Source: Mesorhizobium sp. M3A.F.Ca.ET.080.04.2.1 (GTDB taxonomy: Bacteria; Pseudomonadota; Alphaproteobacteria; Rhizobiales; Rhizobiaceae). From it: a stretch of DNA of 64,000 nucleotides. The notes beneath the pieces are model-generated. The model saw nothing but the letters and a program-made list of their open reading frames with translations. It ran no database searches and was not told where the DNA came from. Shown one piece after another: positions 39,767 to 48,116 of this stretch (within the stretch, counting starts at the first letter, position 1; every line of letters starts with the position of its first letter). The translations under genes were made by a program, and so were the position numbers. The stretch covers positions 5,122,501 to 5,186,500 of the forward strand of contig NZ_CP034451.1 in assembly GCF_003952525.1 (NCBI RefSeq), in the 5' to 3' direction.

Positions 39767-41953
39767 TTACTGCTCGTTGCTCGCCACCGGCGCCACCAGC
39801 GAGGTGATGCGGCGGATCGCGACGCGGCGGTTCTCGCGGTTCGGGCCGGACGTATCCACCTTGAGGTACTCCTCGCCATAGCCCTGCGTCGTGAGGTTCT
39901 CGGCCGGAATGCCGAACGCGTTGGTCAGTGCTTCGGCAACCGCCTCGGCGCGCCGGTCCGACAGCGCCAGGTTCGCATCGGGCGTGCCGACCGCGTCCGT
40001 ATGGCCCTCGATGAGGAAGGTTTCGGCCGGGTTCTTCTTCAGAAGTTTGTCCATGGCGGTGGCCACGCCTTCAAGCTTCTGCACCTCTTCATCGGAGATC
40101 GTCGCCGAGCCGAAGTCGAAGTTCAGCGTGTCCAGGTCGATACGGCGGGCGATGTCGCGAATGCGGGCCGAGCGCTTGACCTCGTCGACCGAGTAGAGGC
40201 GCTGCACTCTCTCCACGGGCGGCTGCTCGAGGAAGGTGTAGTACTCGTCCGGATCCTCGACATCCTCCGAATCCAGGATGTAGTCCCGGCGCGAAATGTC
40301 GAGCCGCAACGGCGGCAGGTCCTCGCCCGGATCGCGCCAATCGTCGACATCCTGGTAATACCGCTCGTCGACATAGGTCAGGATATATTCCTGGCCATCC
40401 GGCATGATGCGCGAACGCTGGATGACGTCACCATTGCGGTTGCGAATGGTGACGATCCTGATGCCATTGTCGCGCAGCACGGTTTCGCGGGTGCGGCCAC
40501 GCGGCAGATCCTCGTAGTAGACATCCTTGGCGCCGCGCGTGATGCGAGGAGCCTCGTTGCTTTCCACGATCGTCTGGTTGTTGAACTGAAGGATCACACG
40601 GTCGCCGAACTGCTTCACCACGTCCGCGCCCTCAGGCCGCCGGCGCTCGCGGACAACCTGCTCGGGCGTAAGCTCGATCCGCTTGCCCTGTTCCTCGGTA
40701 ACAGGAACGATCTTCTCAGGCTTGATCTCCTGCTGCGCCGCCTTGTCGTCGGTGGGCGGCGGGCCCTGATCGACCGGCGCCAGTTTCTGGACCTGCTTTG
40801 CGCCCTGCTGCTCAGCCTGGCCTTGAGCATTCTGGTCTTCGCCGGTGCCTGCGCCTTGGGCGTTGCGCCCCTTATGCCGGCGCAGCACGTCCTTTTGGCT
40901 GTCCAGAAGCGGAGCTTCACCTTGCTTGGCGGTGGTGGCTTCGCCCTGGGCCGGGGCTTCGCCCTGCGCCGGCGCGGCCTGCTCGCCGGTCGCCGGCTGT
41001 TCGCCGGACGGGGGCTGTTCTCCGGTCACCGGCTGCTCGGCAGCCGGTTGCTGCTGGCCGAGCGCCTTGCGCCTCTTCAGCTTGTTTGTCGGCTCTTCGC
41101 CTTGGGCGGGAGCTGCCTGCTGCTCTTCCGGCGCCGGTTCAGCATTCTGGGTTGGAGCCTGCTCGGCGGGAGCCGTCTCGGTCTGCTGCTGCTGATCCCG
41201 CTTCTTCTTGCGTTTCAATTGCTGATCGGTGGTGGCCGGCGCAGCCTGTTCGCTCGGAGCGGCCTCTTCGGCAGGAGCCGCCTCGATCTGCTGCTGCTTC
41301 TTCTTTCGCGGCTTGAGCTGCTGGTTGTCGTTCGCAGGCGCAGGCTGAGCCTGCTCGGCCGGTGCCGATTCGAGCTGCTGCTGGAGATCGCGCTTCTTCT
41401 TGCGCGGCTGGATCTGCTGCTCGTCCGTCGTGGCCTGGCCGCCCTGATCGGCGGGAGCCGTCTCGGTCTGCTGCTGCTGGTCACGCTTCTTGCGCGGTTT
41501 GAGCTGCTGTTCTTCGGTTGCGGGCTGGCCGCCCTGATCGGCCGGCGCAGCCTCGATCTGCTGCTGCTGGTCGCGCTTCTTGCGCGGCTTGAACTGCTGC
41601 TCTGCAGGCGCTGCTTCCCCGGCCTGGCCGGTGTCCATCTGCTGCTGCTGGTCCTGCCGCTTCTTGCGCGGCTTCTGCTCCGGCTCGGCGGGCTGCTCGG
41701 CCGGGGCCGATTCGGTCTGTTGTTGCTGCTCGCGCTTCTTCTTCTTCGGCTGCTGGGCTTCCCCTTGCTGACCACCTTGCGCGCATTCCTCGGCCGATTG
41801 GCCTTCGGCGCAGCTCGATTGCGCCAGAATCAGTGGCGCTCCGCGCGGGGTGTCGAAAGCGGCACTTCCCTGCAGCGGGAACGCGCCCAACGGCGCGGAT
41901 GCCATCAGCAGGCCGATTGCCGTGCCTGCCAGAATCCGTGGTTGGCGTTTCAT
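39767..41953 (-). CDS. OmpA-family protein with long Gln/Lys/Pro repeats
   Basis: A 728-residue exported protein. MKRQPRILAGTAIGLLMASA with PLGAFPLQGSA is the signal peptide. Residues about 50-400 are low complexity, with some ten imperfect repeats of the type QQLKPRKKRDQQQQTETAPA. A central region (about 400-590) holds charged beta-rich sequence (VILQFNNQTIVESNEAPRIT). The C-terminal OmpA domain (about 600-728) has LNFDFGSATISDEEVQKLEG and FLIEGHTDAVGTPDANLALS, including the peptidoglycan-binding Asp and Arg. AAGGAG precedes the ATG. Probably an envelope protein that spans the periplasm to bind peptidoglycan; the charged repeats may bind polyanions. Repeat number could vary by slippage. Confidence 0.88.
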   Translation of the reverse strand: MKRQPRILAGTAIGLLMASAPLGAFPLQGSAAFDTPRGAPLILAQSSCAEGQSAEECAQGGQQGEAQQPKKKKREQQQQTESAPAEQPAEPEQKPRKKRQDQQQQMDTGQAGEAAPAEQQFKPRKKRDQQQQIEAAPADQGGQPATEEQQLKPRKKRDQQQQTETAPADQGGQATTDEQQIQPRKKKRDLQQQLESAPAEQAQPAPANDNQQLKPRKKKQQQIEAAPAEEAAPSEQAAPATTDQQLKRKKKRDQQQQTETAPAEQAPTQNAEPAPEEQQAAPAQGEEPTNKLKRRKALGQQQPAAEQPVTGEQPPSGEQPATGEQAAPAQGEAPAQGEATTAKQGEAPLLDSQKDVLRRHKGRNAQGAGTGEDQNAQGQAEQQGAKQVQKLAPVDQGPPPTDDKAAQQEIKPEKIVPVTEEQGKRIELTPEQVVRERRRPEGADVVKQFGDRVILQFNNQTIVESNEAPRITRGAKDVYYEDLPRGRTRETVLRDNGIRIVTIRNRNGDVIQRSRIMPDGQEYILTYVDERYYQDVDDWRDPGEDLPPLRLDISRRDYILDSEDVEDPDEYYTFLEQPPVERVQRLYSVDEVKRSARIRDIARRIDLDTLNFDFGSATISDEEVQKLEGVATAMDKLLKKNPAETFLIEGHTDAVGTPDANLALSDRRAEAVAEALTNAFGIPAENLTTQGYGEEYLKVDTSGPNRENRRVAIRRITSLVAPVASNEQ

Positions 41954-42109
41954 CTCAATTCTCCTTTTGGGGTCCCATCCCTGCCCAAACTTTCATCAAC
42001 CGCAATTGGTTCCAGTTCAAGGCATTGGCCCCAACCAAGGTTGCTCGGCGGGCGTTTTGAAGGCAATTCCATGTTTTTCTAATGTTGATATTGGGCCGCG
42101 CTCACTGCG

Positions 42110-42595
42110 ATGCTTGACCAAAAGGCCCGGCAGCGCCAAATCCCCGGCATGGATGCGCCTTTCTGGAAGACCAAGCCGCTCGAGGCGATGACCCCAGCCG
42201 AGTGGGAATCGCTCTGTGACGGCTGCGGCAAATGCTGCCTGTCGAAGCTCGAGGATGAAGATACGGGCGACATCTATTGGACGAGCGTCGGTTGCCGGCT
42301 GTTCGATGCAGAAACCTGTCGTTGTGCGGACTACGCCAACCGGTTGGCGCGCGTGCCTGATTGCGTCGGGCTGACCCCGCAAAATGTGCGTACCATCAGC
42401 TGGCTGCCCAAGACATGCGCCTACCGGCTGATCGCCGAAGGCCATGATCTCTACTGGTGGCACCGGCTGGTTTCCGGAAGCGGGGAGACCGTGCATCAGG
42501 CGGGAATTTCGATCCGCGGCCGGGTGAGGGCCAAGGAAACCGATCTGGCCGAGCCGGACGACTATTTCGATTACATGCTGGAGGACGAACCCTGA
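42110..42595 (+). CDS. YcgN-family cysteine-cluster protein
   Basis: A 161-residue cytoplasmic protein of the YcgN (UPF0260) family. The metal-binding motif [18 protein letters not shown] and later [17 protein letters not shown] give the eight or so conserved cysteines of the family, which can coordinate iron or zinc. FDYMLEDEP is the end of the protein. The start is not firm: 42110 or 42149 (MDAPFWK) both lack a clear ribosome site. The stop codon and the last four codons are part of the first unit of a 29-bp tandem repeat that continues past the gene. Function not established. Confidence 0.85.
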   Translation: MLDQKARQRQIPGMDAPFWKTKPLEAMTPAEWESLCDGCGKCCLSKLEDEDTGDIYWTSVGCRLFDAETCRCADYANRLARVPDCVGLTPQNVRTISWLPKTCAYRLIAEGHDLYWWHRLVSGSGETVHQAGISIRGRVRAKETDLAEPDDYFDYMLEDEP

Positions 42596-42810
42596 CGAGT
42601 TCGCCTGTTGAGGACGAACCCTGACGAGTTCGCCTATTGAGGACGAACCCTGACGGGTTCGCCTGTTGAGGACGAACCCTGACGGGTTCGCCTGTTGAGG
42701 ACGAACCCTGACGGGTTCGCCTGTTGAGGACGAACCCTGACGAGTTCGCCTATTGAGGACGAACCCTGACGGTTCGCCCGTTGAGGACGAACCTGACCGG
42801 TCTGCCTTTG
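42581..42810 (+). repeat. 29-bp tandem repeat grown from the YcgN gene end
   Basis: Eight head-to-tail units of about 29 bp, GAGGACGAACCCTGACGGGT then TCGCCTGTT, start at 42581. Unit 1 lies in the gene and encodes EDEP plus the TGA stop; the other copies repeat that same end outside the gene. Each unit has a hairpin, CGAACCC with GGGTTCG around TGAC (perfect in the GGG-type units, one mismatch in the GAG-type). Units 7 and 8 are shortened or diverged. It has no spacers, so it is not a CRISPR array. It probably arose by slippage or unequal exchange. Confidence 0.95.
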
Positions 42811-43050
42811 ACAAGCCGTAAGACGGTTTTGACGGGAACCGGCGGCGCGACGACGCGTTTGGGCGGCAGGTTTCAGAGTGAAGGGGCGATGGCAGCGGGA
42901 GAATTCCCTTTTCCTGCCACATGAACCGGACATGAACGCCCGGTTCGCAAATGGTTCAGACAGGAAGGGGCATTCTGCAGTCATCGGTTTGCCAAACACC
43001 AGTTCGCCAACCACCGACTGGGCGAGAGCCCTCAACAAGGAGAGAAGACG
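42811..43050. other. Intergenic region between repeat and secreted-protein gene
   Basis: No gene. It contains an inverted repeat GAACCGG (42923-42929) and CCGGTTC (42940-42946) inside a run of related GAAC/GTTC half sites, and ends in the ribosome site of the next gene. A regulatory role for the dyad is possible but unproven. Confidence 0.4.
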
Positions 43051-43398
43051 ATGTTCAACACCATCAAGACGGCAGCCCTTTCGGCCCTTGTCGGCCTTGG
43101 CACGCTAGGCGCCATTCCGGCGCATGCGGACAGCCTCTATCTCGGCTTCGGCAACAACCATGATCCGCGCTTCGGCGTCTACACAGGCGATGACGATGAC
43201 GGATATTACCGTCGCGAATGGCGTCGCGACCGCTGCTCGCCGGACCGCGCCCTCGACAAGGCTGAGCGCATGGGCCTGCATCGCGTCCGGATCGTCGACG
43301 TCAGCCGCCGCACGGTGAAGGTGGCCGGTCGTCAGTATGGCGATCGCGTGGTCGTTGTGTTCGCCAACGTGCGCGGTTGCCCGGTGATCTACCGCTGA
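43051..43398 (+). CDS. Small secreted protein, unknown function
   Basis: A 115-residue exported protein. MFNTIKTAALSALVGLGTLG followed by AIPAHADS is a clear signal peptide. The mature part is aromatic and charged (LYLGFGNNHDPRFGVYTGDD, YYRREWRRDR) and has two cysteines (DRCSPD and RGCPVIYR), which could make a disulphide bond in the periplasm. AAGGAG lies nine bases before the ATG. I do not recognise a characterised family; similar small secreted proteins are common in rhizobia. Confidence 0.75.
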   Translation: MFNTIKTAALSALVGLGTLGAIPAHADSLYLGFGNNHDPRFGVYTGDDDDGYYRREWRRDRCSPDRALDKAERMGLHRVRIVDVSRRTVKVAGRQYGDRVVVVFANVRGCPVIYR

Positions 43399-43566
43399 GG
43401 CTTCATCGGCGGGGAGCGGCATGAAGCACGCTCCTCGCCGATCCCCTCTGTGCATGATCTTCTTCGAAGATCCGGAGGGATGGCCTTCGGAGGGTCGGTC
43501 AAGGTCAACATGAGGGTCAGTCTTTGGTAGCGGAGCCCCTTCGGCATGTCCGAAGCGCGCGGCTCG

Positions 43567-43606
43567 AAAAAACCCCGGAGGATCGGTTCCCTCCGGGGTT
43601 TTTTGT
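43567..43606. terminator. Bidirectional terminator between secreted protein and SIMPL genes
   Basis: Perfect 9-bp arms CCCCGGAGG (43573-43581) and CCTCCGGGG (43590-43598), flanked by A6 on the left and T6 on the right. It can terminate both the secreted-protein transcript and the converging SIMPL transcript. Confidence 0.9.
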
Positions 43607-43628
43607 TCATTGATCAGGTCGGACTTGG

Positions 43629-44339
43629 CTATTTCAGCTCGAATGTGACGGTCACCTGGACGGTGTAGGCGTTTTCACCGGCCTGCACAGGCACGGCGGC
43701 GCGCGCGGCATCAAAGGCTTTTGCGTTCATCGGCATCGGCACCGGCACGACGTTCTGGTCGGTGATCTCCAGCACCCGCCCGAGACTGGCGCCGGCCGCC
43801 GAGGCGAGCGTCTTGGCCTTGGCGATCGCGTCGGCGACGGCCTCCTTACGCGCCTCGGTGATGGTGGCCTTGGGATCGTCGTTGGTGAAGGCGATGCCGC
43901 CCCCCTGGTTGACGCCGAGCGACACCGCCTTGTCGAGAATGTCACCGGTCTTGTCGATGTCGCGCACACGCACAGAGAGTGTGTTGGTCACCTGATAGGC
44001 GACAAGCTCGGCCTCCTGGCTGCCGTCGGGCTTGTTGGTGTAGTTGTAGCGCGGGTTGATCTGGATGCCGCCGGTCTGCAAGTCGCGATCGGCGATGCCG
44101 GCGGATTTCATCGCGGCGATCACCGCCGCCATGGCATCGTTGTTGGCATCGAGCGCGGCGCGCGCGGTCTTGGCCTCGCGCATGACGCTGAGCGTCAGGA
44201 TCGCCATGTCGGGCGCGACCGTCGCTTCGCCTTCGCCCGACACGACAATGCGTGGAGGGGTCGGCGAATCGGCGGCACTCGCCAGCGCCGGAAAAGCGAC
44301 CGCAGCAGCGAGCGCAAAGGTCAGAAGACGTCTGGTCAT
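43629..44339 (-). CDS. SIMPL-domain (DUF541) periplasmic protein
   Basis: A 236-residue exported protein. The signal peptide is MTRRLLTFALAAAVAFPALA-SAAD. The SIMPL domain fills the rest: RIVVSGEGEATVAPDMAILT, ALDANNDAMAAVIAAMKSAG, TGGIQINPRYNYTNKPDG and the C-terminal VQVTVTFELK. The ATG at 44339 has CGAGGAGG just before it. Such proteins (like YggE in E. coli) form ring oligomers and are linked to stress tolerance. A periplasmic location is expected. Confidence 0.92.
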   Translation of the reverse strand: MTRRLLTFALAAAVAFPALASAADSPTPPRIVVSGEGEATVAPDMAILTLSVMREAKTARAALDANNDAMAAVIAAMKSAGIADRDLQTGGIQINPRYNYTNKPDGSQEAELVAYQVTNTLSVRVRDIDKTGDILDKAVSLGVNQGGGIAFTNDDPKATITEARKEAVADAIAKAKTLASAAGASLGRVLEITDQNVVPVPMPMNAKAFDAARAAVPVQAGENAYTVQVTVTFELK

Positions 44340-44556
44340 GAAACCTCCTCGATATGGTTGGGCCATTCCTTGCCGGCACGGACTCGGCTCGAAAAAGCCT
44401 GGATTCGTCGCACTGCCTGCAATACCCGGAACCTGTTCACGCCCGAATGGGCGCAAGCCGATCTATCGCCGGAATATGGGCCGATTTTAGCATTCCCCGC
44501 CAGCGCTTTCGAAAGCCTTGTGCCGCGAGCCGAAAAACACTAAGCCAGCCCGCGTG

Positions 44557-44632
44557 GGGCCTGTAGCTCAATGGTTAGAGCCGGCGGCTCATAACCGCTT
44601 GGTTGGGGGTTCGAGTCCCTCCGGGCCCACCA
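44557..44632 (+). tRNA. tRNA-Ile2 (anticodon CAU)
   Basis: A 76-nt cloverleaf with an encoded CCA end. The acceptor stem is GGGCCTG with CGGGCCC, the D stem GCTC with GAGC, the anticodon stem GGCGG with CCGCT, and the T arm GGGGG-TTCGAGT-CCCTC. The loop reads CTCATAA, so the anticodon is CAU. I assign isoleucine, not methionine, because the D loop AATGGTTA and the CGCTTGG after the loop follow E. coli ileX, and C4-G69 and C5-G68, the pairs TilS recognises, are present. The C34 would be changed to lysidine. Its 3' end is a typical attB for islands. Confidence 0.93.
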
Positions 44633-44645
44633 TTATCGTTATTTA

Positions 44646-44888
44646 TCAATGATTTATAGGGTGGTTCGCCACGAGGTTCGCCAATAGGTTCGCCAAGCAT
44701 CGGCTTGCGGGTGACCAGACGCGCACGACTCGATCCATCCCCTGGACCGCCAGCCGAACCTGCGATGCCTCGCGCGAATAGAGCTCGGCATGATCGATAT
44801 CATCGTGACCGAGCACGTCCATGAGCTGTCTGGTCGAGGCTTCTGCTTCGGCCAGATAAACGCCGAGCGACTTTCTCAGCCCGTGCAA
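44646..44888 (-). pseudogene. Tyrosine integrase C-terminal remnant
   Basis: An 80-residue frame with the last part of a phage-type integrase: LHGLRKSLGVYLAEAEASTR (the catalytic Arg in HGLRK), QLMDVLGHDDIDHAELYSRE (His in LGH and Tyr in LYSRE). The N-terminal core-binding and most of the catalytic domain are missing. It starts 14 bp after tRNA-Ile2 and is oriented towards it, as integrases that insert at tRNA 3' ends usually are. It is joined at 44889 to the DUF5677 fragment, so a deletion has removed its front. It cannot be functional. Confidence 0.85.
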
Positions 44889-44890
44889 AG

Positions 44891-45304
44891 TCAGGCGCCC
44901 GCGGCATCCTCAATATTGCTGAAATTGGGCTTTGGGTTCCCCAAATGCGCCACGACCCAGCCATAATCGCCGCCAAACTCTTTGCCGTAGCGGCGGATCG
45001 CATCGGCATAGTCCTTTTCGATGCGCGCGGCGGCACGTTTCGCAAAGGGAGCATAACCAAGGCGCGTATGGCATTGCTGATATTGCCCGAGGCCCTTCTT
45101 CGCCTCAACGATCTCATGCGCGACGTAGCGCTCGGCGAGCGCTTCGCCGCCATCGTCCAGGAGCATCGCAACGCAGGCAACTTCGTGAAGCGTGCGCCAC
45201 CGGGCCATTGCGCCGTCAGCATAGCCGTTCTCCATCTCGGACGCGATCTGGATCGCGCGGACATGGAGGTGAGAGAGCGCCTTGTTCAGATGCGCGCGAC
45301 GCAT
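44891..45304 (-). pseudogene. DUF5677-domain protein fragment
   Basis: A 137-residue frame resembling the DUF5677 family: HVRAIQIASEMENGYADGAM then ARWRTLHEVACVAMLLDDGG and ERYVAHEIVEAKKGLGQYQQ. Complete members are about 250 residues or more, so this has lost its C-terminal half, cut where the integrase tail begins. The 5' end may also be short. The family has no defined activity; it often sits in mobile regions. Confidence 0.65.
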
Positions 45305-46665
45305 GGGCCGGCCTTGCCGCTACGCTGCTCCCGCCGCACGACGAACTTTGGAACTTCGGTGGCGAAACTTATGTGGGGTTCAAGGACGGCAGCGTCCGTT
45401 ACCAAGATGCGTTCGGTCGGACCGAGAAGGAACGCGAAACTCTTAAGAAGGTCCCGCCGACGAAGGAGTTCGCGTCGGGCGCGCCCTGCGGTTGCGGGTC
45501 AGGACATCCCTACCGCGTCTGTTGCAAGTCCAGGCCATCGGCGCTGCGGCCAAGCTGAACTGAACAAAGCATCCGCGAGCGCAATCTCGTGTTTCATCGC
45601 GGCATCCTCTCGATCCTGGGTTTAGACGCGGGCAAGGACTGGACAGTGGTCAGACGGGAGCTGACCGATGACCAGATCAGGGAAGTCTATTTTCTCTACG
45701 AGGCGCTCTGGCCGCTCGAAACCGATCTTCTATCGCTCCTGCCAAAACCCGACGGGCGGCCGCGCGCGGTATACACCGGATCGCTCCATCCGCAGTCCAT
45801 CGTAGAGTTTGCCCTGGGCGCGTCGCTCTACTTCGGCGAGCTGATCGTCGAAACGCCGTTCGTCCACTCCGGCACCATCGCCGAGAAGTACCGGCCGACC
45901 GAGAATCCGCGCAGCTACCATCTCGAATTCCTGAAGGCTGTGGCATTCTTCCTCAACGTCATGCCGCTGGTAGACGCCGGATTGATCAACCTCATTTCGG
46001 ACCCGTGGACCTTCGACTACCATCTCCGCCGCGAAACCATGGCGATGGGGGAGGACCGTGCCGCTGGGATCGACATAAGCCTCCGCGGAGAGCCGCGCCT
46101 GGAGGAGTTGGTGCGTGTCGACTTCATGCGCGACATGCTGATGTGGCCCCGGAACGCGCACGAGGCCGGATGCGTGAGAAGTTTCCCGATCTGGATGCGG
46201 CCGGCATCGCGGAAATATTGTCCGAGCTGGAGCGGCTGAAAGAGGAGGACCCGCTTGCGGCCTTGCAGGACGGCATCTTCAATGGCGGCAAGGAAGGCGG
46301 CCAGATGCGCCTGATGCAGATGGGCCGAACTTCGAAATCGCTATGTATCTGGCGCAGGCGACCGGGGCCACTATCGTGACTGACAGCGCCTTCCGCTGGC
46401 AGGAGATCATCCGCGCGGCGCGACCGAGGTTGGGAGCGCCTTCGGCGCGCTTCAGGCAGCTCGCTGGAAATCTTGCTCGACGCCGAGTTCCTGTTTCCCG
46501 ACAATCCCGACCGCATTATCCGGATGGCGCGCGAGGGCATATTGGCAGGCTACCCCGCACTTTTCGGCGAGATGTTCCGGTACCTGGCTGGTGTGGTGGA
46601 GCGCGGTCCCAGGCCTCAGCGCCGCGTCAATTCGAACCTGACTACATCTCTACGCAGCGCCTATC
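45300..46665 (+). pseudogene. SEC-C zinc-motif protein, multiply disrupted
   Basis: Successive frames together make one protein. Part 1 has LWNFGGETYVGFKDG, RTEKERETLKKVPPTKEFAS and the SEC-C motif PCGCGSGHPYRVCCK, ending in an in-frame TGA (45556-45558); the same frame resumes with TEQSIRERNLVFHRGILSIL and runs to about 46170. A frameshift leads to REKFPDLDAAGIAEILSELE, a second (about 46325) to GPNFEIAMYLAQATGATIVT, and a third (about 46450) to LDAEFLFPDNPDRIIRMARE. The N-terminus is also missing. The function of such SEC-C proteins is unknown. It is clearly a decayed gene. Confidence 0.85.
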
Positions 46666-46904
46666 GACATAGGTCTCCAGTATTCTGCCACGGCCGTTCC
46701 GCCATGTCTGGAATTGCGCCAGTCCGACACGAGCGGCCGGTTTCCCTTTGACTTCACTGGGGAGGAGGGGACGGAAATTCGAATGCCGCATGTTCGTGGG
46801 GAACCACCATGGGATGGGCCGGATTGGCGAACGCGATATTGCGGGACGATCTTGAGGCCCGGCATGCCGCGCGCGGCACGCACCGCCATGCCACTCGGCT
46901 TCAG
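46666..46904. other. Intergenic DNA between two broken genes
   Basis: Nothing convincing is visible here. A short plus-strand frame at 46714-46908 (RFPFDFTGEEGTEIRMPHVR) has no clear family or ribosome site. Confidence 0.5.
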
Positions 46905-47747
46905 CTAGTTGAGTTCAACCGAGCCAGCCGCAGCAAAGAGTTGCGCGCGCAGCCATTGATGGCCCGGATCTTCCTGATGCCTGGGATGCCAGTAGGCGCT
47001 GATCCCGATAGTTTTCAGTGAAATCGGGGGTGCGAAGAGATCGAGCGATGCATCGAAATGCCGAAGCATTCTTGTCGGCAGGGTGCAGAGGAGATCGCTT
47101 CCCGCGACGATCGTCGGCGCCACTGCATAACTTTGCACTGACATCGCGACCAGGCGCGAGCGGCCGATCGCGCCTAAGGCCCTGTCGATGAATCCGGAAA
47201 ACGGATTCCCCTCGGATGAAACGAGCAGATGCGCGGCACCGCAAAACGCATCGAGATCGAGCGGCCCCCTCCCACGAGGGTGGCCTTTGCGCTGGGCAGT
47301 GGCGAAATCGTCGTCAAACAGCCTCCGCCCAATCCAGGCATTCTCCGCCCCCGTTGCAATGCCCACAAAGATATCGACGTCGCCACTTTCGAGCAGGGTC
47401 GGGATTTGCTTCCGGTTCGGCACAGCAAGTCGTAGTCGAAGGTTGGGCGCGCCTGCTCGAGCACGCTGGACTAGGCTCGGACCAAGCATGATTGCCGGGT
47501 TCTCTTCCAGTGCTAGCGTGAACACCCGGTCGCTGCTCACCGGGTCAAACGTCGCCGGTTCCAATATAGCTCTGATCTGGCGTAGCACGCCCGCAACCAA
47601 CGGAATGAGTGCTTCTGCCCGGGGCGTGGGAAGTACACCGCGCCCGTTAGGCGCAGGGATGAAAAGGCGATCATCGAGCAGGGTGCGCAGCCGGGTCAAT
47701 CCCACCCCAATAGTGCATCGCTCCAACATTGAACAAAGGATGCACAA
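46905..47747 (-). pseudogene. LysR-family regulator lacking its N-terminal HTH
   Basis: A 280-residue frame whose body is LysR-type: GLTRLRTLLDDRLFIPAPNG and VLPTPRAEALIPLVAGVLRQ are the end of the DNA-binding domain and the linker helix, and the effector domain continues to the C-terminus (FTLALEENPAIMLGPSLVQR). The expected start, with the first 25-30 residues of the helix-turn-helix, is missing; the frame instead opens with an unrelated MCILCSMLERCTIG. It probably does not bind DNA. The break is near 47700-47715. A hairpin terminator of the next gene lies 3' of this junction. Confidence 0.75.
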
Positions 47748-47786
47748 GGAAAATCGCCGGCGGAGATTCCGACCGGCGATTTTGCC
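47746..47786 (-). terminator. Hairpin terminator beyond the metallo-hydrolase tail
   Basis: Arms AAAATCGCCGG (47750-47760) and CCGGCGATTTT (47773-47783) are perfect 11-bp inverses with a twelve-base loop. On the minus strand it follows the metallo-hydrolase fragment stop by about 22 bp. Confidence 0.8.
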
Positions 47787-47805
47787 GTGCTTGCGCTGCT
47801 TGAAA

Positions 47806-48116
47806 TCAATGCGCGTCTCGATTCGTGTAGGTCACGGGTACCCAGTCATAGCCGCCTTTGCCATCGGCGCGGATATGGCCGATGCCCGGGAAAGGCAGAT
47901 GCGGTACCGCGATGAGGTCGCCGTGCGCGGCGAACGAGGCGAACGCCTGTTTGCGGACCAGGGCGGCACCTTTGTCATCCTGGTCATAGGCGATGGTCAC
48001 GTCCGGGTCGGGAAACTGAACCGCCGCGACGTGGATCGTGTCGCCGATGAAAATGATGTGCTCGCCCTTGCTGGTCAGCGTGTAGAAAGCGGCTCCCGGC
48101 GTATGACCGGGATATC
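47806..48116 (-). pseudogene. MBL-fold metallo-hydrolase C-terminal fragment
   Basis: About 100 codons of the C-terminal part of a metallo-beta-lactamase-fold hydrolase: GYPGHTPGAAFYTLTSKGEH, IIFIGDTIHVAAVQFPDPDV and FPGIGHIRADGKGGYDWVPV. The HTPG and GD motifs are those that follow the first metal-binding HxHxDH; that first motif and the N-terminal half are absent. The frame stops at a TAG right at the junction (about 48115), where the opposite strand becomes a MocR-type gene. Only the stretch 47806-48000 is an ATG-started ORF. Not functional. Confidence 0.8.

Noticed and set aside
40001..42082. 693-residue plus-strand frame opposite the OmpA-family gene
   Set aside because: Poly-Leu/Arg mirror of the Gln/Lys repeat region; artefact of the repeats.
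42581..42810. CRISPR array
   Set aside because: The 29-bp units adjoin each other without spacers, and no cas genes are near.
44557..44632. tRNA-Met (elongator or initiator)
   Set aside because: The CAU anticodon allows Met, but C4-G69, C5-G68, an 8-nt D loop and the ileX-like anticodon arm fit tRNA-Ile2 better; no initiator C1-A72 mismatch.
46714..46908. 64-residue plus-strand frame
   Set aside because: No family, no ribosome site, and set between two pseudogenes.
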